64,000 nucleotides of DNA from Pseudonocardia kunmingensis (lineage in GTDB: Bacteria > Actinomycetota > Actinomycetes > Mycobacteriales > Pseudonocardiaceae). Made by a program: the position numbers and the translations under genes. The notes beneath the pieces are model-generated. The model made no database searches. It worked only from the letters and a program-made list of their open reading frames with translations, and was not told the origin of the DNA. Positions 53,332 through 63,300 of this stretch are shown here, one piece after another. Location of the stretch: NCBI RefSeq assembly GCF_006716445.1, contig NZ_VFPA01000005.1, positions 248,001 to 312,000 on the forward strand. Direction: 5' to 3'. Each line of letters opens with the position of its first letter. Position 1 is the stretch's first letter.

Positions 53332-54534
53332 TCAGGCGCCTGCGGCGGCCTTCAGGTCGGCGGCGCGGGCGGTGCTCTCCCACGGCAGCTCGACGTCGGT
53401 GCGGCCGAAGTGGCCGTACGCCGCGGTCTGCGCGTAGATCGGGCGCAGCAGGTCGAGGTCGCGGATGATCGCGGCGGGGCGGAGGTCGAACACCTCGCTG
53501 ATCGCCGACTGGATCTTCACCGGGTCGACGTGCTCGGTGCCGAACGTCTCGATGAACAGGCCGACCGGCGCCGCCTTGCCGATCGCGTAGGCGACCTGCA
53601 CCTCGATGCGCTCCGCCAGGCCCGCGGCCACGACGTTCTTCGCCACCCAGCGCATGGCGTAGGCGGCCGAGCGGTCGACCTTCGACGGGTCCTTGCCCGA
53701 GAACGCGCCGCCGCCGTGGCGGGCGAAGCCGCCGTAGGTGTCGACGATGATCTTGCGGCCGGTCAGGCCCGCGTCGCCCATCGGGCCGCCCACCACGAAC
53801 CGTCCCGTCGGGTTGACCAGGAGCCGGACGTCGGAGACGTCGATCCCGAGGTCGGCGATCTCCGGGCCCACGACCTGCTCGCGGATGTCGGGGGCGAGCA
53901 GGCCGTCGAGGTCGATGTCGGCCGCGTGCTGACTGGAGACCACCACGGTGTCCAGGCGCACGGCCTTGTCGCCGTCGTACTCGATGGTGACCTGGGTCTT
54001 GCCGTCGGGGCGCAGGTAGGGCAGCTGCCCCGACTTGCGGGCGACGGTGAGGCGCCGGGCCAGCCGGTGCGCCAGCGCGATCGGCAGCGGCAGCAGCTCG
54101 GGGGTGTCGGTGTTCGCGTAGCCGAACATCAGCCCCTGGTCACCCGCGCCCTGCCGGGCGATCACGTCCTCCGACGCCTCCACGCGGCTCTCGTAGGCCG
54201 TGTCCACGCCCTGCGCGATGTCGGCCGACTGCGCCCCGATCGCCACGTTCACGCCGCAGGAGGCGCCGTCGAAGCCCTTGGCCGACGAGTCGTAGCCGAT
54301 CCCGAGCACCGTGTCGCGCACGAGCGTGGGGATGTCGGCGTAGGCACTCGTGGTGACCTCGCCGGCCACGTGCACCTGGCCCGTGGTGACGAGCGTCTCC
54401 ACCGCGACCCGGCTGCGCGGGTCCTGCGCCAGCAGCGCGTCGAGGATCGTGTCGCTGATGGCGTCGCACATCTTGTCCGGGTGACCCTCGGTCACCGACT
54501 CGCTGGTGAACAGCCGCCGCCCTGCGTTCGCCAC
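53332..54534 (-). CDS. metK: S-adenosylmethionine synthetase
   Basis: 400 residues. It makes SAM from methionine and ATP. Signatures: RLFTSESVTEGHPDK at the N-terminus, GAGDQGLMFGYA in the centre and GGGAFSGKDPSKVDRS for the phosphate loop. GTG 54534 is preceded by GGAG; 15 in-frame codons further upstream have no support. SAM feeds PhnJ, RsmB and the class I methyltransferase in this window. Confidence 0.97.
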   Translation of the reverse strand: MANAGRRLFTSESVTEGHPDKMCDAISDTILDALLAQDPRSRVAVETLVTTGQVHVAGEVTTSAYADIPTLVRDTVLGIGYDSSAKGFDGASCGVNVAIGAQSADIAQGVDTAYESRVEASEDVIARQGAGDQGLMFGYANTDTPELLPLPIALAHRLARRLTVARKSGQLPYLRPDGKTQVTIEYDGDKAVRLDTVVVSSQHAADIDLDGLLAPDIREQVVGPEIADLGIDVSDVRLLVNPTGRFVVGGPMGDAGLTGRKIIVDTYGGFARHGGGAFSGKDPSKVDRSAAYAMRWVAKNVVAAGLAERIEVQVAYAIGKAAPVGLFIETFGTEHVDPVKIQSAISEVFDLRPAAIIRDLDLLRPIYAQTAAYGHFGRTDVELPWESTARAADLKAAAGA

Positions 54535-54712
54535 GCCGTACTCCGTCCGCTTCCGACCGGTCGCCGCTGGCGCGACCACCTACCCCGATATCCGACCGGC
54601 GAGCGTAGCCGACGCACCCGGGCGGCCCGGGACCGCCAGGGGTGGTGACAGAGCGTCATGTCGTGCACGACACGCGCGCACGGCGTCAACCCATCCGGTG
54701 ATGTTGCGTTCG

Positions 54713-54728
54713 GTAGCGAATCGGTAAC
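54713..54728 (+). promoter_or_regulatory. Direct repeat GTAGC-N6-GTAAC before the SH3 protein gene
   Basis: GTAGC (54713-54717) and GTAAC (54724-54728) with an 11-base period, about 55 bases before the SH3-domain gene. It resembles the direct-repeat sites described for the MtrA response regulator, which controls cell-wall genes in actinobacteria. Inference from pattern only. Confidence 0.3.
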
Positions 54729-54781
54729 GGAAACGCTCGTTGGTCCCGGCGAAGGCCCCCACCCCACGGAGGAACGCTGAA

Positions 54782-55381
54782 ATGAAGGCCCCCACGTCGC
54801 TCTTCGACCGACCCGGCCGCGCTGCAGCCGTCGTCGGCGCGGTGGTCGCGGTCAGCGCGAGCGCCGCCGTCGCACTGGTCTCCGGCACGGCCGTCGCCGA
54901 GGAGCCCGGCCGCTGCACCGAGAACGTCAACGTCCGCGCCGAGCCGGACATGAACTCCCGCATCGTCGCCCTCTGCGAGGCCGGCACCGAGGTCAAGACC
55001 GGCGAGGCCCGCGACGGCTTCGTGCAGCTCACCAGCCTCGGCGGCTGGGCGGCGCAGCAGTACGTGTCGGTCAACGGGCAGAACCCCGCCCCCGCCGCCA
55101 CCACCCGGTCCGAGTCCACCGAGTCCGCCGGGGACGAGGACGAGGCCGCCGGGCGGGGATCCGACGACCGCGACGCCGCCGGCGCCGCCGAGGACGGCAG
55201 CGCCACGGAGGACGGCAGCGCGACCGAGGACGGCAGCGCGTCGGAGGACGGCGGCGCCGAGGAGTCCGGCCAGGGCGCGGACGAGGAGACCGGCGGCAGC
55301 GCCGAGGAGTCCGGCGAGGAGGAGGGCCAGGAGCCGCGCGGCCGCCAGTCCGGCGGCGGTGTCGGCGGCCTGCTCGGCTGA
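54782..55381 (+). CDS. Secreted SH3-domain protein with acidic repeat tail
   Basis: 199 residues. A signal peptide (AVVGAVVAVSASAAVALVSG, cleavage near AVAEEPG) is followed by a bacterial SH3 domain (about 40-95: VNVRAEPDMNSRIVALCEAG, GGWAAQQYVSVNG), typical of peptidoglycan-binding proteins. The C-terminal half is highly acidic and Ser/Gly-rich, with a short tandem repeat of ATEDGS/ASEDGG units. ATG 54782 has GGAGGAACG before it. Likely cell-wall associated; no catalytic domain is present. Confidence 0.87.
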   Translation: MKAPTSLFDRPGRAAAVVGAVVAVSASAAVALVSGTAVAEEPGRCTENVNVRAEPDMNSRIVALCEAGTEVKTGEARDGFVQLTSLGGWAAQQYVSVNGQNPAPAATTRSESTESAGDEDEAAGRGSDDRDAAGAAEDGSATEDGSATEDGSASEDGGAEESGQGADEETGGSAEESGEEEGQEPRGRQSGGGVGGLLG

Positions 55382-55394
55382 GGCCACCCGCTCT

Positions 55395-55450
55395 CCGCGG
55401 GGCGGGCTGCGCCGGGTGTCCCCGGACCCGCAGCTGCGCCCGCCCCGCGG
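55395..55450. terminator. Hairpin between SH3 gene and coaBC
   Basis: Thirteen-base arms CCGCGGGGCGGGC (55395-55407) and its complement (55438-55450) in the gap between two convergent genes. Likely bidirectional terminator. The rest of the 191-base gap holds no gene. Confidence 0.55.
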
Positions 55451-55572
55451 GTTGTGCGGTGTGGAACTGCCGCCGCTCCGCTCCGGCGGTTCGCGGCCCT
55501 TCCAGGTGCGCTCACTCGGTCGGAGCCAGCACATGGACCACGTCAGGGCCCGCATGCCCCGCGCGGACTGCG

Positions 55573-56787
55573 CTATCCCAGGCGCGTGGCGACGGCGTCC
55601 CAGACGCGCGAGGCCAGCAGCGCCTTGGAGCCCGGCTTGAGCTCCTCCTCGGTGCCGTCGGCACCCAGCAGCCATCCGGCGTTGTCCGGGACCTCGAACG
55701 CCCGGCCGTCCCCCACCGCGTTGACGACGAGCAGGTCGCAGCCCTTGCGCGCGAGCTTCGCCCGGCCGTGGTGCAGGGGATCCCCCGACGCGTCGCCGGT
55801 CTCGGCCGCGAAGCCCACGACGACCTGCCCGGGACGCCGCGCGGCGACCAGCTCCACGAGGATGTCGGGGTTGAGGGCCAGCGGGAGCGCCGGCGGCTCC
55901 GACCCGTCCTTCTTGATCTTGTGTTCGGCGAGCGCGGTGGGCCGGAAGTCGGCCACCGCCGCCGCCATGACGATCGCGTCCGCGTCCGCCGTGGTGGCGT
56001 GCATGGCGTCCCGCAGCTCCCGCGCCGACCCGACGCGCACGACGTCGACGGCGGCCGGGTCGCCGAGGTCGGCCGTGTGCGCGGCGACCAGCGTGACCCG
56101 CGCTCCCCGCTGCGCCGCGACCCGCGCGAGCGCGTAGCCCTGCCGCCCCGACGACCGGTTGCCCAGGTAGCGCACGGGGTCGAGCGCCTCGCGCGTGCCG
56201 CCCGCGGACACCACCACGCGGTGGCCCACGAGGTCGCGCGGCAGGGCCTGCCCGCGCTCGAGCAGCAGCCGGGCCAGCTCGGCGATCTCGGCCGGGTCGG
56301 GCAGGCGCCCGGGGCCGGTGTCGGCGCCGGTCAACCGGCCCGACGCGGGCTCCAGGACGACCACGCCGCGCGAGCGCAGCAGCGCCACGTTGGCCCGGGT
56401 GGCGGGGTGCTCCCACATCTCGGTGTGCATGGCCGGCGCGAACAGCACCGGGCACCGGGCGGTGAGCAGCGACGCCGTCAGCAGGTCGTCGGCGCGCCCG
56501 GACGCTGCCCGCGCCATCAGGTCCGCCGTGGCCGGGGCGACGACGACGAGGTCCGCCTCCTGGCCCAGCCGCACGTGCGGGACCGACGGCACGTCGGTGA
56601 AGACGCCGGTGTGCACCGGCTGCCCCGACAGCGCCTCGAACGTCGCCGCACCGACGAACTCCAGCGCCGACGGGGTGGGCAGCACGCGCACGGAGTGCCC
56701 GGACTCGGTGAGCCTGCGCAGCAGCTCCGCGCTCTTGTAGGCGGCGATGCCCCCGGCGACACCCAGCAGGACCCGGGGGCCGCTCAT
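55573..56787 (-). CDS. coaBC: Bifunctional phosphopantothenoylcysteine decarboxylase / phosphopantothenate-cysteine ligase
   Basis: 404 residues. N-terminal flavoprotein CoaC domain (about 1-180): VLLGVAGGIAAYKSAELLRRL, the active-site His in PHVRLG, and APAMHTEMWEHPAT. C-terminal CoaB ligase domain: VVVSAGGTREALDPVRYLGN, VMAAAVADFRP and KIKKDG. It makes 4'-phosphopantetheine for coenzyme A. ATG 56787 is 5 bases after the rpoZ stop. Confidence 0.96.
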   Translation of the reverse strand: MSGPRVLLGVAGGIAAYKSAELLRRLTESGHSVRVLPTPSALEFVGAATFEALSGQPVHTGVFTDVPSVPHVRLGQEADLVVVAPATADLMARAASGRADDLLTASLLTARCPVLFAPAMHTEMWEHPATRANVALLRSRGVVVLEPASGRLTGADTGPGRLPDPAEIAELARLLLERGQALPRDLVGHRVVVSAGGTREALDPVRYLGNRSSGRQGYALARVAAQRGARVTLVAAHTADLGDPAAVDVVRVGSARELRDAMHATTADADAIVMAAAVADFRPTALAEHKIKKDGSEPPALPLALNPDILVELVAARRPGQVVVGFAAETGDASGDPLHHGRAKLARKGCDLLVVNAVGDGRAFEVPDNAGWLLGADGTEEELKPGSKALLASRVWDAVATRLG

Positions 56788-56792
56788 CAGGC

Positions 56793-57071
56793 CTACTCGC
56801 CCTCGGTGTGCTCGAGCAGGCCGGCCTGGATCTCGCGCATCGCGATCGACAGCGGCTTCTCGCGCGGGCCCGGCTCGACGAGCGGGCCCACGTACTCGAG
56901 GAGGCCCTCGCCCAGCTGGGAGTAGTAGTCGTTGATCTGCCGGGCGCGCTTGGCCGCGTAGATCACCAGCGCGTACTTGGAACTCACCTGACCCAGCAGG
57001 TCGTCGATGGGCGGGTTGGTGATGCCCTCGGGGGTGGTACCTGCGACGGCACCGGTCAGCGGCATGCTCAC
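56793..57071 (-). CDS. rpoZ: DNA-directed RNA polymerase omega subunit
   Basis: 92 residues. PPIDDLLGQVSSKYALVIYAAKRARQIN covers the conserved omega core, about residues 20-47. GTG 57071 overlaps the gmk stop and has AGGAG 8 bases before it; an ATG two codons later is possible. Lies between gmk and coaBC, as is standard. Confidence 0.95.
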   Translation of the reverse strand: MSMPLTGAVAGTTPEGITNPPIDDLLGQVSSKYALVIYAAKRARQINDYYSQLGEGLLEYVGPLVEPGPREKPLSIAMREIQAGLLEHTEGE

Positions 57072-57682
57072 GAAGAAGACTCCTGGGGGGACGGTCTGAC
57101 GGCGGGATCACCCGCGCCGACCAGCAACTCTACCAACCGCGCCACGACGTCCTGCAGCTCGTGGTTGACGAGGGTGACGTCGAACTCGCCGCTGGCGGCC
57201 AGTTCCTCCCGCGCCGTCTCCAGCCGTCGCTGGTACTGCGCCTCCGACTCGGTGCCGCGACCCCGCAACCGGCGGGCCAGCTCGTCGAAGGACGGAGGTG
57301 CGATGAACACGGTGACGGCCTCGGGCAGTACCGCCTTGATCGCCCGGGCGCCCTGCAGGTCGACCTCGACCAGCACCGGGCGACCCGCGGCCAGTGCCTC
57401 CTCGACGGGCTCGCGCGGCGTTCCGGAGCGCTGCAGCCCGCCGTGGATCTCCGCCCACTCCAGCAGGTCGCCGCGCGCGATCAGCGCGTCGAACCCGGCC
57501 GGGCCGACGAAGCGGTAGTGCACGCCGTCGACCTCACCGGCCCGCGGGTCGCGGGTCGTGGCCGAGACGCTGAAGAACAACTCCGGCAACCGGGCCCGGA
57601 GCGCCTCGATCACACTGCTCTTGCCGACGCCGGAGGGGCCGGCCAGAACCACCAGCCGACCCCTCCGCGCGCCGTTCCTCAC
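57068..57682 (-). CDS. gmk: Guanylate kinase
   Basis: 204 residues. It phosphorylates GMP to GDP. P-loop GPSGVGKSS at 15-23, GMP-binding SVSATTRDPRAGEVDGVHY and VLVEVDLQGARAIK. GTG 57682 start. It is followed by rpoZ with a GTGA overlap and preceded by mihF. Confidence 0.96.
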   Translation of the reverse strand: MRNGARRGRLVVLAGPSGVGKSSVIEALRARLPELFFSVSATTRDPRAGEVDGVHYRFVGPAGFDALIARGDLLEWAEIHGGLQRSGTPREPVEEALAAGRPVLVEVDLQGARAIKAVLPEAVTVFIAPPSFDELARRLRGRGTESEAQYQRRLETAREELAASGEFDVTLVNHELQDVVARLVELLVGAGDPAVRPSPQESSS

Positions 57683-57703
57683 GATCTCGCCGACCTCTCG
57701 GGC

Positions 57704-58018
57704 TCAGGACTCGAAGTCGGCCAGCAGCGCCTTGCGCTGCCGGTCACCGAGCCCGCGCAGCCGGCGCGACGGCGCGATCTCCAGCCGCTCCATGATCTGA
57801 GCAGCACGGACCTTGCCGACGCCCGGCATCGCCTCGAGCAGGGCCGAGACCTTCATCTTGCCCAGCACCTCGTCGGTGTCGGACTGCTTCAGGACCTCCC
57901 CGAGGGTCGTCCCGCCGCGCTTGAGCCGGTCCTTCAGCTCGGCCCGGGCCCGGCGCGCCGCGGCCGCCTTCTCCAGGGCGGCAGCACGCTGTTCCTCGGT
58001 CAGCTGGGGAAGGGCCAC
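57704..58018 (-). CDS. mihF: Mycobacterial-type integration host factor (mIHF)
   Basis: 104 residues, the core length of mIHF, a nucleoid-associated protein restricted to actinobacteria. It has a basic helical N-terminus (EKAAAARRARAELKDRLKRG) and a helix-two-turns-helix DNA-binding end, MPGVGKVRAAQIMERLEIAP followed by SRRLRGLGDRQ. GTG 58018 follows GGAGGAGACC. TACGTT on the minus strand at 58100-58105 is a possible -10. Confidence 0.95.
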   Translation of the reverse strand: MALPQLTEEQRAAALEKAAAARRARAELKDRLKRGGTTLGEVLKQSDTDEVLGKMKVSALLEAMPGVGKVRAAQIMERLEIAPSRRLRGLGDRQRKALLADFES

Positions 58019-58656
58019 GGTCTCCTCCGTCTTTCTCGTGCGGCCTGGAACCAGGCGCATCCTCACCACCGTCGCGGGCCTGACCCGCGGCTTCCACCGA
58101 ACGTACTCACGCACCCCCCGGAAGGGGAAACGGGGGTGCCACCTGCCGGTTCTCCGACCCGGCCACCCGGACGGGTGATACCACGACGACCACCCGGATG
58201 AGTGTTGCGACCCGCCCGCTCGGCGCACCGGACCGACCGTCTCCTGCGCAGCACCGCTCGCACCGCCACCCGGCCGCGCGCCCGAGCTCCTCCCGCGGGA
58301 CGAGGACGCCCGCGCCGAGCTGCGCGCCCCCCGCTGTCGACGGCGCCCCACGTGCGCCGAGCGACAATCGTCACCCCGAGCGGGCACGGACCGCGCCGCT
58401 CCGCGCGCCGCAACCCGCAGGCGCGCCGGTCGCACCCGCGTGCCGCCCCGCCCCCGCGCGCCGGGGGTGGGCATGATCACCCCGCCGGCGCGGAACCGGC
58501 AGGACCTCGCCGCCACCGCACCCGGCCGATGATCTCGCGCGCCGACCACGATCGGCGCGTCGCCGACCCCGCACCGCGTCGAGGCCGCGCCGTGCGGGTG
58601 CTGCGCTCTGAGCGATACGCCGAGATCCTGCGCCCTGGTCGGGGAACGCTGGGACC
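58019..58656. other. Intergenic region between divergent mihF and methyltransferase genes
   Basis: About 640 bases. No frame has a recognisable product; the open frames are Arg/Pro-rich shadows. A hairpin-like GCACCCC/GGGGTGC pair lies at about 58111-58140, upstream of the mihF -10 candidate. I see no RNA gene, repeat or mobile element in the rest. Confidence 0.5.
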
Positions 58657-59475
58657 GTGGCAGCGACTCCGACGAGCACGACGAGCACGTTCCGCGGCCC
58701 CGTCGCCGAGCACTACGCGCGGTTCCGCCGGGGCTACCCGCCCGCGGTGGTCGACGAGCTCGCCGGAGCGCTCGGCCTCGACGCCGGTTCGCGGGTCCTC
58801 GACGTCGGCTGCGGCACGGGCCAGCTCACCCTTCCGCTCGCCGCACGGGTCCGGGCCGCGGTCGGCGTCGACGTCGAGGCGGACATGCTGCGCCTGGCCC
58901 ACCGGGCGGCGCGCGACGCCGGCGCCGGCAACGTCACCTGGGTGCTCGGCGCCGACCGCGACCTCGGCGCCCTCGCCGCGCTGACGGGCGCGCACGCGTT
59001 CGACGCCGCGACCATCGGCCAGGCCCTGCACTGGATGGACGCGCCCGGCCTGTTCGCCGCGCTGCACCGGCTCGTGCGCCCGGGCGGGGGCGTCGCCGTG
59101 GTCACGAACGGCGAGCCGCAGTGGCTGCTGGACCTCGCATGGTCACGAGCCCTGCGCGGCCACCTGGAGCACTGGCTGGGCCGGCCGCTCACCGCGCGCT
59201 GCGGCACCGACGCGGACTCCCGCCGGGCGTACCGGGACGCCCTCGTCGCCGCCGGGTTCGACCGGGTGCAGGACCTCGCCGTCGGCTACCGCGAGGAGCT
59301 GACGTTCCCGCAGCTCGTCGGCAGCGTCTACTCCGCGATGAGCCCGGAGACCCTGCCGACCGGCGACGCCCGCACGACGTTCGAGCACGGGCTCCGCGCC
59401 GCTCTCGGCGACCGGGAGACGTTCGCGGAGGACGTGCGCGTGTCTCTCCTGGTGGGCCGTTCGGGCAGCCCCTGA
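58657..59475 (+). CDS. Class I SAM-dependent methyltransferase
   Basis: 272 residues. SAM motif VLDVGCGTGQLTLPLA (about 48-63), then GVDVEADMLRLA as the second strand and DAATIGQALHWMDAP as motif IV, in the Methyltransf_11/UbiE-like order. The N-terminal FRGPVAEHYARFRRGYPP is common in actinobacterial paralogues of unknown substrate. GTG 58657. It interrupts the usual pyrF-mihF adjacency, on the opposite strand. Confidence 0.88.
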   Translation: MAATPTSTTSTFRGPVAEHYARFRRGYPPAVVDELAGALGLDAGSRVLDVGCGTGQLTLPLAARVRAAVGVDVEADMLRLAHRAARDAGAGNVTWVLGADRDLGALAALTGAHAFDAATIGQALHWMDAPGLFAALHRLVRPGGGVAVVTNGEPQWLLDLAWSRALRGHLEHWLGRPLTARCGTDADSRRAYRDALVAAGFDRVQDLAVGYREELTFPQLVGSVYSAMSPETLPTGDARTTFEHGLRAALGDRETFAEDVRVSLLVGRSGSP

Positions 59476-59496
59476 CCGCCGCACAGCGCGAGTGGG

Positions 59497-59547
59497 GTCC
59501 GCACACACCGCGGGGCGTGTGTGCGGACCGGCGACGGTGTGTGCGGC
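59497..59547. terminator. Hairpin with two alternative right arms
   Basis: GGTCCGCACACAC (59497-59509) pairs perfectly with 59518-59530; an extra right arm GGTGTGTGCGG (59537-59547) could pair with the same left arm instead. It lies between the convergent methyltransferase and pyrF genes. Probable terminator. Confidence 0.6.
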
Positions 59548-59549
59548 CC

Positions 59550-60371
59550 TCAGACCGCCGCGGTCAGCTCGTCGCGCAGGGACTCGGCGGCCGCGCGCAG
59601 CGCCGCCACGTCCGGGCCCGCGCGCAGCACCGACCGGGACGCCGCGGGCACGACGATCCCCCGGACGCCGCAGAAGATCCCCGCGATGTCCGCAGGCGCG
59701 GCCCCCTGGGCGCCGAGCCCGGGAGCGAGGACGGGGCCGTTCAGCGCGGACAGGTCGAGCCCGTGCTCCCGGGTGGCGCCGACGACCACGCCGACGTCGC
59801 CCAGCGGCTCCGCGCCCGCGTTGCGGGCGGCGACGCCGTCCACGATCGACTGCGCGGTGGCACGCCCGCCGAGCTCCGCCAGCTGCACGTCCGCACCCTC
59901 CGGGTTCGACGTGCGGGCGAGGACGAAGACACCGCGCCCGGCGTCGGCGGCGGTGTCGAGCGCCGAGGTGAGCGACCCGAATCCCAGGTACGGCGAGAGC
60001 GTCACGGCATCGGCCCCCAGCGGCGCGCCGACGCCGAGGTAGGCGTCGGCGTAGCCGTCCATCGTGGAGCCGATGTCGCCGCGTTTGACGTCCAGGAGCG
60101 TGAGCGTCGGGCCCTCGGCGAACGCCGCGAGCACGCGCTCCAGGACCGCGATCCCGCGCGACCCGTGCCGCTCGAAGAACGCCGACTGCGGTTTGACGAC
60201 CGCGGCCTGCCCGGCGAACGCGCTGACGCAGGCGTCGGCGAAGCGGCCGAGCCCGTCCGGGTCGTCGGTGAGCCCCCACGCGGCGAGCAGCGCGGGATGC
60301 GGGTCGACCCCGACGCACAGCGGGCCCCGCGCGGCGACGGCGTCGACGAGCCGTTCCCCGAACGCCCTCAC
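59550..60371 (-). CDS. pyrF: Orotidine 5'-phosphate decarboxylase, type 2
   Basis: 273 residues, the long bacterial type 2 form. It makes UMP. The catalytic Lys/Asp array is in LTLLDVKRGDIGSTM; substrate loops include GVDPHPALL at the N-terminus and VGATREHG late in the barrel. GTG 60371 overlaps the carB stop (GTGA), so it is the last gene of carA-carB-pyrF. Confidence 0.95.
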   Translation of the reverse strand: MRAFGERLVDAVAARGPLCVGVDPHPALLAAWGLTDDPDGLGRFADACVSAFAGQAAVVKPQSAFFERHGSRGIAVLERVLAAFAEGPTLTLLDVKRGDIGSTMDGYADAYLGVGAPLGADAVTLSPYLGFGSLTSALDTAADAGRGVFVLARTSNPEGADVQLAELGGRATAQSIVDGVAARNAGAEPLGDVGVVVGATREHGLDLSALNGPVLAPGLGAQGAAPADIAGIFCGVRGIVVPAASRSVLRAGPDVAALRAAAESLRDELTAAV

Positions 60372-63300
60372 GAACGCGCCTTCGCCAAGCTCGCGTGCGC
60401 GTCCTGCAGCGAGCGGACGCCGATGCGCCCCGCCTTCATCGCCTCAATGCCCTGCACGGCCGCCCCCGCGCCCTGCACGGTGGTGATGCACGGGACGCCG
60501 CGGGCCACGGCGGCGGCGCGGATCTCGTAGCCGTCCACGCGGGGCCCGGAGTTGCCGTACGGGGTGTTGATGATCAGGTCGACGTCGCCGGCCAGGATCC
60601 GGTCGACGATCGTCTCGCCCTCGGCGCTCTCGCTGTGCTTGCGCACCACCGTGGCCGCCACCCCGTGGCGGCGCAGCACGTCCGCGGTGCCCGCGGTGGC
60701 CAGCACCTCGAACCCGAGGTCGGCCAGGCGCAGCACCGGGAACACCATGGCGCGCTTGTCGCGGTCGGCCATCGACACGAACACCCGCCCCGAGGTCGGC
60801 AGCGACCCGTAGGCCCCGGCCTGCGACTTGGCGAACGCGGCGCCGAACGAGGCGTCGAAGCCCATCACCTCGCCCGTGGACTTCATCTCCGGCCCGAGCA
60901 GCGGGTCCACGCCGTGCCCCTCCACGGTGCGGAACCGGTGGAACGGCAGGACCGCCTCCTTGACGGCCACCGGTGCGTCGGGCGGCAGCTCGCCGCCGTC
61001 ACCGTCGGCCGGGAGCAGCCCCTCGGCCCGCAGCTCCGCGATGGTGGCGCCGAGCATGATCCGCGCGGCCGCCTTGGCCAGCGGCACCGCGGTGGCCTTG
61101 GAGACGAACGGCACCGTGCGTGACGCCCGCGGGTTGGCCTCCAGCACGTAGAGCGTCTCGCCGTGCAGCGCGTACTGGACGTTGAGCAGCCCCCGCACGC
61201 CCACGCCGTGCGCGATCGCCTCGGTGGAGCGGCGGACCTGCTCCAGCACCGAGTGCCCGAGCGTGATCGGCGGCAGCGTGCAGGAGGAGTCGCCGGAGTG
61301 CACCCCGGCCTCCTCGATGTGCTCCATGACACCGCCGAGGAAGACCTCCTCGCCGTCGCACAGGGCGTCGACGTCGATCTCGATCGCGTCGTCGAGGAAC
61401 CGGTCGACCAGCACCGGCCGGTCCTCGCTGATCGTCGTGGCGCGCGAGATGTAGCCGGCGAGGGTCTCGTCGTCGTAGACGATCTCCATGCCGCGCCCGC
61501 CGAGGACGTAGGAGGGCCGCACGAGCACCGGGTAGCCGATGCGCGCGGCGATGGCCCGGGCCTCGTCGAACGAGGTGGCCATGCCGAACGCCGGCGCCGG
61601 GAGCGCTGCCTTCCTGAGCACCTCGCCGAACGCGCCGCGGTCCTCGGCCAGGTCGATCGCCGCCGCCGACGTGCCGACGACCGGCACGCCCGCCGCGGTG
61701 AGCCGCTGCGCGAGCCCGAGCGGGGTCTGCCCGCCCAGCTGCACGATGACGCCCGCGACCGTGCCGGACTGCTGCTCGGCGTGCACCACCTCGAGGACGT
61801 CCTCGAACGTCAGCGGCTCGAAGTAGAGGCGGTCGGCCGTGTCGTAGTCGGTGGAGACCGTCTCGGGGTTGCAGTTGACCATGACGGTCTCGAACCCGGC
61901 CTCGCGCAGCGCCATCACGGCGTGCACGCAGGAGTAGTCGAACTCGATGCCCTGACCGATGCGGTTGGGCCCGGAGCCGAGGATGAGCACCTTCGGCTTC
62001 TCGGTCTGCGCCACGATCTCCGACTCCGCGCTCGGGTCGGTCTCGTAGGCGCTGTAGTGGTAGGGCGTCCTCGCCGCGAACTCCGCGGCGCAGGTGTCCA
62101 CGGTCTTGTAGACCGGGCGGATGCCGAGGCGGTGCCGCAGGGAGCGCACGCCGTCCTCGCCGGCGAACTCGGGGCGCAGGACGGCGATCTGGCGGTCCGA
62201 GAGCCCGGCCCGCTTCGCCCGCCGCAGCAACGGCGCGTCCAGCACCGCCGCGTCCTCGATCTCCTGGCGCAGCTCGGTGAGCGCCGCGATCTGGTCGACG
62301 AACCACGGGTCGATCCCGGAGGCCGCGGCCACGTCGGCCACGCTCGTGCCGGTGCGCAGCGCGCGCTCGACGGCGTAGATCCGCCCGTCGCGGCTCGCGG
62401 CGACGTCCGGCTCGCCGTCGGGGTCCGCTGCGGTCCAGAACCCGATGCGGCTGGTCTCCATCGAGCGCATGGCCTTGCCCAGCGCCTCCGGGAAGGAGCG
62501 ACCGAGCGCCATGGCCTCGCCGACGCTCTTCATCGTGGTGGTGAGCTCGGGGTCGGCGCCGGGGAACTTCTCGAACGCGAACCGCGGGATCTTCACGACC
62601 ACGTAGTCGAGCGTGGGCTCGAACGCCGCCGGGGTCTCGCCGGTGATGTCGTTGCGGATCTCGTCGAGCGTGTAGCCGATCGCGAGCCGGGCGGCGATCT
62701 TCGCGATCGGGAACCCGGTGGCCTTCGACGCGAGCGCCGACGAGCGCGACACGCGCGGGTTCATCTCGATGACGACCAGGCGGCCGGTGTCGGGGTGCAC
62801 CGCGAACTGGATGTTGCAGCCGCCGGTGTCGACGCCGACCGCGCGCAGCACCGCGATGCCGACGTCGCGCATCTTCTGGTACTCGCGGTCGGTGAGCGTC
62901 ATCGCCGGGGCGACGGTGATCGAGTCACCGGTGTGGACGCCCATCGGGTCGAGGTTCTCGATCGAGCAGACGACGACCACGTTGTCGTGGTGGTCGCGCA
63001 TCAGCTCGAGCTCGTACTCCTTCCACCCGAGCACCGACTCCTCGATGAGCACCTCGGTCACCGGGGAGGCGTCCAGGCCGGTGCCGGCGAGCCGCTCGAG
63101 GTCCTCGGGCGTGTGCGCCATGCCCGAGCCGAGCCCGCCCATCGTGAACGAGGGCCGGATGACGACCGGCAGGCCCAGCTCGTCGGCCGCGGCCCGGACC
63201 TCGTCCATCGAGTGGCAGACGGCGCTGCGCGGCACGTCGCCGCCGATCGACTGCACGATCTCCTTGAACTTGAGCCGGTCCTCGCCGCGCTGGATCGCGT

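Noticed and set aside
54535..54781. SAM riboswitch before metK
   Set aside because: No SAM-I, SAM-II or SAM-IV core pattern could be recognised, and a GTG start with GGAG directly follows the leader.
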